Below are positions 60,752 through 64,000 of a stretch of DNA of 64,000 bases, in pieces. The notes under the pieces were generated by a model. That model had not been told where the DNA came from. It searched no databases and was given only the letters and a program-made list of their open reading frames with translations. This DNA is from JAYZQT01 sp964412235 (GTDB lineage Bacteria; Pseudomonadota; Alphaproteobacteria; MPNO01; UBA830), in assembly GCA_964412235.1 (NCBI GenBank), contig CAYPNT010000001.1:107095-171094 (forward strand), in the 5' to 3' direction. Numbering within the stretch: the first letter of the stretch is position 1; each line of letters begins with the position of its first letter. Made by a program: the position numbers and the translations under genes.

Positions 60752-61911
60752 TTTTTTGATGCCTCCGATGTGTTTGTCTTTAATACCAAATCATCCCTAT
60801 GGACCATCTCGTCACGACCACGGTAGCCCAGAATACCTTCTATATCACGACTTTTCCGCCCGCAAATTAATAGAGCATCTTCTGAAGAGTACGCCGATAA
60901 ACCAAGCCCAATATTTTCTCCGTCGATTACCCTAATCGTTACAATGTCGCCCCGCTCAAAACTGCCTTCAACGTTTGTTACACCCGGGGGGAGTAGACTT
61001 TTTCCCGATTTTAGAGCGTTTAATGCACCGTTGTCGATTGTAATGGTGCCTGATGAGGTTACAGACCCAGCAATCCACCTTTTGCGCGCTGTTAACGGTT
61101 CCGATTGGGGAATGAACCAAGTGCAGCGGTCGCTCGCGGTTAAACGTTCTATGACATCGGCTTCCCGGCCGTCGACAATAGCCATTGAGCATCCCGCCGC
61201 CATTGCTATTTTAGCGGCTTCTAACTTAGTAACCATACCGCCAGAGGAATACGCGGATGAGGCAACCCCAGCCATTGCCTCTATTTCCGGTGTTACATTG
61301 TGCACTTCTGAAATTAGCTTTGCTTCACTGTTTTCTTGAGGGTTACCTTCATATAAACCGTCTACATCCGAAAGTAGGATGAGTGTGTCAGCACTGATCA
61401 TTTGGGCAACGCGTGCGGCCAGTCGATCGTTATCACCATATCGAATTTCTTCGGTTGCGACAGTATCGTTTTCGTTTATCACTGGAACAGCACCCAACTT
61501 GAGAAGCATCTCTATCGTTGCTCGTGCATTTAAATGTCTCCTCCTTTCTTCAGTGTCCGAAGGCGTAAGAAGAATTTGGGCAACCGTTATAGCGTGGTGG
61601 GCGAGAGCTTCTTGCCAGGCATGTGCCAGTCGTATCTGTCCCGTAGCGGCCGACGCCTGTTTCTGTTCAAGCGCAAGAATGCCAGAGGATAATCTTAAAT
61701 GAGATCGACCTACGGCGATTGCTCCTGAAGATACAACGGCAACAGAAATACCTTGTGACTTTAAACTTGCTATTTCTTTTGCTAGTCCAGCCAGCCACTT
61801 GCTACGAATTTTGCCGCTATTTTCATCAACCAATAAAGTTGATCCAATTTTAATTATCAGCCTTTTAGACTTACCTAATCGCTGTCGCGACTTGTTTTCT
61901 ATGGTGACCAT
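60748..61911 (-). CDS. proB: Glutamate 5-kinase with PUA domain
   Basis: A 387-residue enzyme for the first step of proline synthesis, usually feedback-inhibited by proline. The kinase domain begins RLIIKIGSTLLVDE and includes INENDTVATEEIRYGDNDRL and SSAYSSGGMVTKLEAAKIA. A C-terminal PUA domain (LPPGVTNVEGSFERGDIVTI) follows at about residue 285. It overlaps obgE by 13 bp and proA by 4 bp. Confidence 0.95.
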   Translation of the reverse strand: MVTIENKSRQRLGKSKRLIIKIGSTLLVDENSGKIRSKWLAGLAKEIASLKSQGISVAVVSSGAIAVGRSHLRLSSGILALEQKQASAATGQIRLAHAWQEALAHHAITVAQILLTPSDTEERRRHLNARATIEMLLKLGAVPVINENDTVATEEIRYGDNDRLAARVAQMISADTLILLSDVDGLYEGNPQENSEAKLISEVHNVTPEIEAMAGVASSAYSSGGMVTKLEAAKIAMAAGCSMAIVDGREADVIERLTASDRCTWFIPQSEPLTARKRWIAGSVTSSGTITIDNGALNALKSGKSLLPPGVTNVEGSFERGDIVTIRVIDGENIGLGLSAYSSEDALLICGRKSRDIEGILGYRGRDEMVHRDDLVLKTNTSEASKK

Positions 61912-62942
61912 GGAACCGTCTTCCCCTGCACTAAGCGATCAGCCTCTGCGGCACTTTTTGCGGTTATAAGGTTTTTTAGCGCACGTAGCGTATTGTTAAC
62001 TCCGATCCCAGCGATCCCTGACATTATATATATTTCTTGTCCAGATTCTGCTTCAAGCTCTTTCTGTTTTTCAATAATAAACTCGTCCGGTATTGCATCC
62101 ACTTTGTTGAGTACTAATATTTCTGGTTTTTCAGAAAGTTCCGCACCATAAGCTTTGATTTCGTCGCGAATAATCTTCCAAGCGCCCGCAACCCGGTCAT
62201 GGGTGCAATCTATGAGATGTAGCAGCGCACCGCAGCGTTCTACATGGCCGAGAAACCTGTCACCAAGGCCCGCACCTTGGTGGGCACCCTCTATCAAACC
62301 CGGAATATCAGCAAAAACTAACTCTGCCTCGTCAATGCCTACAACTCCTAATACCGGATTAAGGGTTGTAAAGGGGTAATCTGCTATTTTCGGCCTTGCC
62401 CGGGATACAGCAGAAAGGAAGGTAGATTTTCCTGCATTGGGTAGTCCCACTAACCCAACATCTGCTATGAGTTTTAGGTGTAACCGTATCCAGCATTCCT
62501 GACCTTCACGCCCGCTGTCAGCCCGGCGTGGTGCTCGGTTGGTTGCCGTTTTGAATCGTGTGTTTCCTCGTCCACCGTTTCCACCTTCCAGCAGGATGAG
62601 CGTTTCACCCACTTTTGTAAGGTCAGCAATTAATAAATCACTTTCGTCATCAAAAATTTGTGTTCCTACAGGTACTTTAAGGGTAATACTTCCACCAGCC
62701 GCCCCCGATCGGTTTTTACCCATTCCGTGGCCACCCGTCTTCGCCTTGAAGTGTTGCTGGTATCTAAAATCGATTAACGTGTTCAGGCCTTCCACAACCT
62801 CTACAATGACATTACCACCGTTGCCGCCGTCCCCGCCATCTGGGCCACCATATTCTACGTGCGCCTCGCGTCGAAAACTAACACAACCTGCGCCGCCGTT
62901 GCCGCTTCGAGCATAAACTTTAGCTGTATCAAGGAATTTCAT
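61899..62942 (-). CDS. obgE: GTPase ObgE/CgtA
   Basis: A 347-residue ribosome-associated GTPase. The glycine-rich Obg fold occupies residues 1-158 (GNGGAGCVSFRREAHVEYGG). The G domain then has GLVGLPNAGKSTFLSA, DIPGLIEGAH and NKVD. The usual short C-terminus ends at TVPWSP. It follows rpmA and rplU, the near-universal order. Confidence 0.96.
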   Translation of the reverse strand: MKFLDTAKVYARSGNGGAGCVSFRREAHVEYGGPDGGDGGNGGNVIVEVVEGLNTLIDFRYQQHFKAKTGGHGMGKNRSGAAGGSITLKVPVGTQIFDDESDLLIADLTKVGETLILLEGGNGGRGNTRFKTATNRAPRRADSGREGQECWIRLHLKLIADVGLVGLPNAGKSTFLSAVSRARPKIADYPFTTLNPVLGVVGIDEAELVFADIPGLIEGAHQGAGLGDRFLGHVERCGALLHLIDCTHDRVAGAWKIIRDEIKAYGAELSEKPEILVLNKVDAIPDEFIIEKQKELEAESGQEIYIMSGIAGIGVNNTLRALKNLITAKSAAEADRLVQGKTVPWSP

Positions 62943-63070
62943 ACCATTTAAACCGGGTTAGGCGTCAAATAACGTTCGGAGAGCGCCCGGCAGAATTGTG
63001 TCTTATCTGACCGATTATTTGTACTATTTAGGGATTAATTTGAAACTGTAAGCACCAAATTAGCAAGCAT

Positions 63071-63328
63071 TCAATTTGCCGGATCAACTGAGACGTATAC
63101 GCGCCCATTGGTTTTAGTTTTGAAGGCTACTTTTCCTTCAACTGTTGCGAAGATAGTATGGTCCTTACCTATACCCACATTATCACCAGGGTGCCACTTT
63201 GTACCACGTTGGCGAAGGATGATATTCCCTGGGATTACGGCCTCTCCTCCATATTTTTTTAAACCGAGACGTCGACCTTCGGAATCACGACCGTTGCGTG
63301 AACTGCCGCCTGCTTTTTTATGAGCCAT
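63071..63328 (-). CDS. rpmA: 50S ribosomal protein L27
   Basis: An 85-residue protein whose N-terminus reaches the peptidyl-transferase centre. MAHKKAGGSSRNGRDSEGRR and the following LGLKKYGGEAVIPGNIILRQ are diagnostic. It is 39 bp after rplU and precedes obgE by about 130 bp. Confidence 0.97.
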   Translation of the reverse strand: MAHKKAGGSSRNGRDSEGRRLGLKKYGGEAVIPGNIILRQRGTKWHPGDNVGIGKDHTIFATVEGKVAFKTKTNGRVYVSVDPAN

Positions 63329-63367
63329 GGTTCAATCTCCTCAAGACTGCGCGTCTTAGTTATCTTT

Positions 63368-63808
63368 TTACTTTTGCTTTGCTGCAGGTGCTTTCTTTGC
63401 CTTTGCCGGTGCTTTCTTTGCCTTTGCCGGTGGGTTGTTTGCCGTTGCCTTGTCCTTTTTCGCAGGCGCAACTTCTTTTGTTTTCGATTCCTCACCCTTT
63501 GCGAGGATATCGTTTATTCGTATTACCGTCACCTGCTGGCGGTGCCCTCTTGTGCGGCGATAGTTCTTACGTCTTTTCTTTTTAAAGACCACAACCTTAT
63601 CAGACTTTTTCTGTTCTAAAACGGTCGCCGCTACCCTGGCGCCTTGGACTAGCGGGTTTCCCACGGTAATACTCTTGCCATCTCCCATCGCGAGCACTTC
63701 GACAAGTTCCAAGGTATCGCCCTTATCCCCGTCTAGCTTTTCAACCGTCAACACATCGTCCTTACTGATACGATATTGTTTTCCGCCGGTTTTTACGACT
63801 GCATACAT
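63368..63808 (-). CDS. rplU: 50S ribosomal protein L21 with Lys/Ala tail
   Basis: A 146-residue protein. Residues 1-103 are normal L21 (MYAVVKTGGKQYRISKDDVL, VFKKKRRKNYRRTRGHRQQ). About 43 further residues form a basic tail rich in Lys, Ala and Pro with two PAKAKKA repeats, encoded by a perfect 21-bp tandem repeat. It is the first gene of the rplU-rpmA-obgE run and has a strong promoter upstream. Confidence 0.95.
   Translation of the reverse strand: MYAVVKTGGKQYRISKDDVLTVEKLDGDKGDTLELVEVLAMGDGKSITVGNPLVQGARVAATVLEQKKSDKVVVFKKKRRKNYRRTRGHRQQVTVIRINDILAKGEESKTKEVAPAKKDKATANNPPAKAKKAPAKAKKAPAAKQK
63390..63431 (-). repeat. Tandem 21-bp repeat in rplU tail
   Basis: Two identical units, 63390-63410 and 63411-63431, encode successive PAKAKKA-type segments of L21. 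It shows that the tail can change length by unit slippage, as in rpsP. Confidence 0.9.
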
Positions 63809-63826
63809 TTTCGTTTCCGTCTTTGA

Positions 63827-63846
63827 GCCGGCCTACAAAGTCCGGC
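63827..63846 (-). promoter_or_regulatory. Hairpin in the rplU 5' leader
   Basis: Perfect stem GCCGG/CCGGC (63827-63831 with 63842-63846), 10-nt loop, about 20 nt upstream of the rplU start and within the transcript predicted from the promoter at 63930-63957. It could take part in autogenous control or simply shield the start; sequence alone does not show which. Confidence 0.35.
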
Positions 63847-63929
63847 GAACCAGGATGTAATCCAAGATGGGCCCTGTAAACAAAAAAACCAAAGTTAGGT
63901 TCAAATAGACGCCCTATAAAGAGAGCCGG

Positions 63930-63957
63930 AATATAATGGTAGAAAATATACTGTCAA
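63930..63957 (-). promoter_or_regulatory. Sigma-70 type promoter for rplU-rpmA
   Basis: On the minus strand: TTGACA (63952-63957), 16-bp spacer, TATATT (63930-63935). The -35 is a perfect consensus and the -10 differs by one base. Transcription would begin near 63923, leaving a leader of about 115 nt before rplU. Confidence 0.65.
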
Positions 63958-64000
63958 CGGTTTTTCAGATGTCTTTTCTTTGAAAACTCTTGGATTTTCA

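Noticed and set aside
1..64000. CRISPR arrays, insertion sequences, prophage, tRNA and rRNA genes
   Set aside because: No spaced direct repeats, transposase motifs, terminal inverted repeats, tRNA T-arm signatures or rRNA segments were noticed when reading both strands; a tRNAscan and Rfam search would be decisive.

Overview
The window reads as a chromosomal segment of an alphaproteobacterium, probably from the Rhodospirillales or a related marine lineage. The evidence is gene order: ffh-rpsP-rimM-trmD-rplS-leuCDB-asd-sdhCDAB, mdh-sucCD, fsa-DUF484-xerC facing priA and atpHAGDC, and rplU-rpmA-obgE-proB-proA-nadD-rsfS-rlmH-gpmI-envC-ctpA-rppH. Base composition is moderate (below about 50% G+C by eye). 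One run of exactly 100 N (24664-24763) marks a scaffold gap, so this is a draft or metagenome-assembled genome. No rRNA, tRNA, CRISPR array, insertion sequence or phage gene was recognised.

Region 1 (1-12.2 kb) is catabolic. It starts with the N-terminal part of a TRAP-TAXI solute-binding protein, a MarR regulator divergent from a luciferase-like monooxygenase, a nucleotide-sugar epimerase and a gentisate 1,2-dioxygenase. A minus-strand operon of eight genes follows (12117 down to 4982): molybdenum-hydroxylase large subunit, pyrE, ferredoxin-type reductase, short-chain dehydrogenase, a PaaA/PaaC-family di-iron protein, an unrecognised 188-residue protein, a hotdog thioesterase and a second MarR regulator. 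Together with the gentisate dioxygenase it looks like a route in which an aromatic CoA thioester is oxygenated, dehydrogenated, hydrolysed to gentisate and ring-cleaved. This assignment is inferred. The control regions of the LLM gene and of the big operon share an inverted repeat of form TATC-N12-GATA.

Region 2 (12.2-22.4 kb) places the housekeeping block dapF-mtaB-ftsY between catabolic genes. After it come a DOPA-dioxygenase-family protein with a phenylacetate-CoA-ligase-like enzyme, a MetE-C-like methyltransferase, a two-subunit Rieske oxygenase, a 3-hydroxyisobutyrate-dehydrogenase-like enzyme and an ACMSD-type amidohydrolase. The ligase could feed the CoA route of region 1. The reductase of region 1 has the BenC-like domain order, so it could serve either oxygenase.

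Region 3 (22.6-40 kb) carries protein targeting, ribosomal and tRNA-modification genes, leucine and aspartate-family biosynthesis, and TCA-cycle genes. S16 has a C-terminal tail built of perfect 51-bp repeats that run into the assembly gap. The only gene-free stretch over 300 bp is 31094-31946, between asd and sdhC. It contains many hairpins and a pair of DnaA-box matches and may encode an unidentified RNA.

Region 4 (40-64 kb) holds an MFS transporter, xerC (with an internal duplication), DUF484, fsa, priA, the F1 ATP synthase operon, a ferritin-like protein, and a long minus-strand cluster for envelope remodelling, glycolysis, ribosome maturation, NAD and proline synthesis. In that cluster nadD and envC have no usual start codon that would preserve their essential N-terminus. 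Both appear to begin at CTG.
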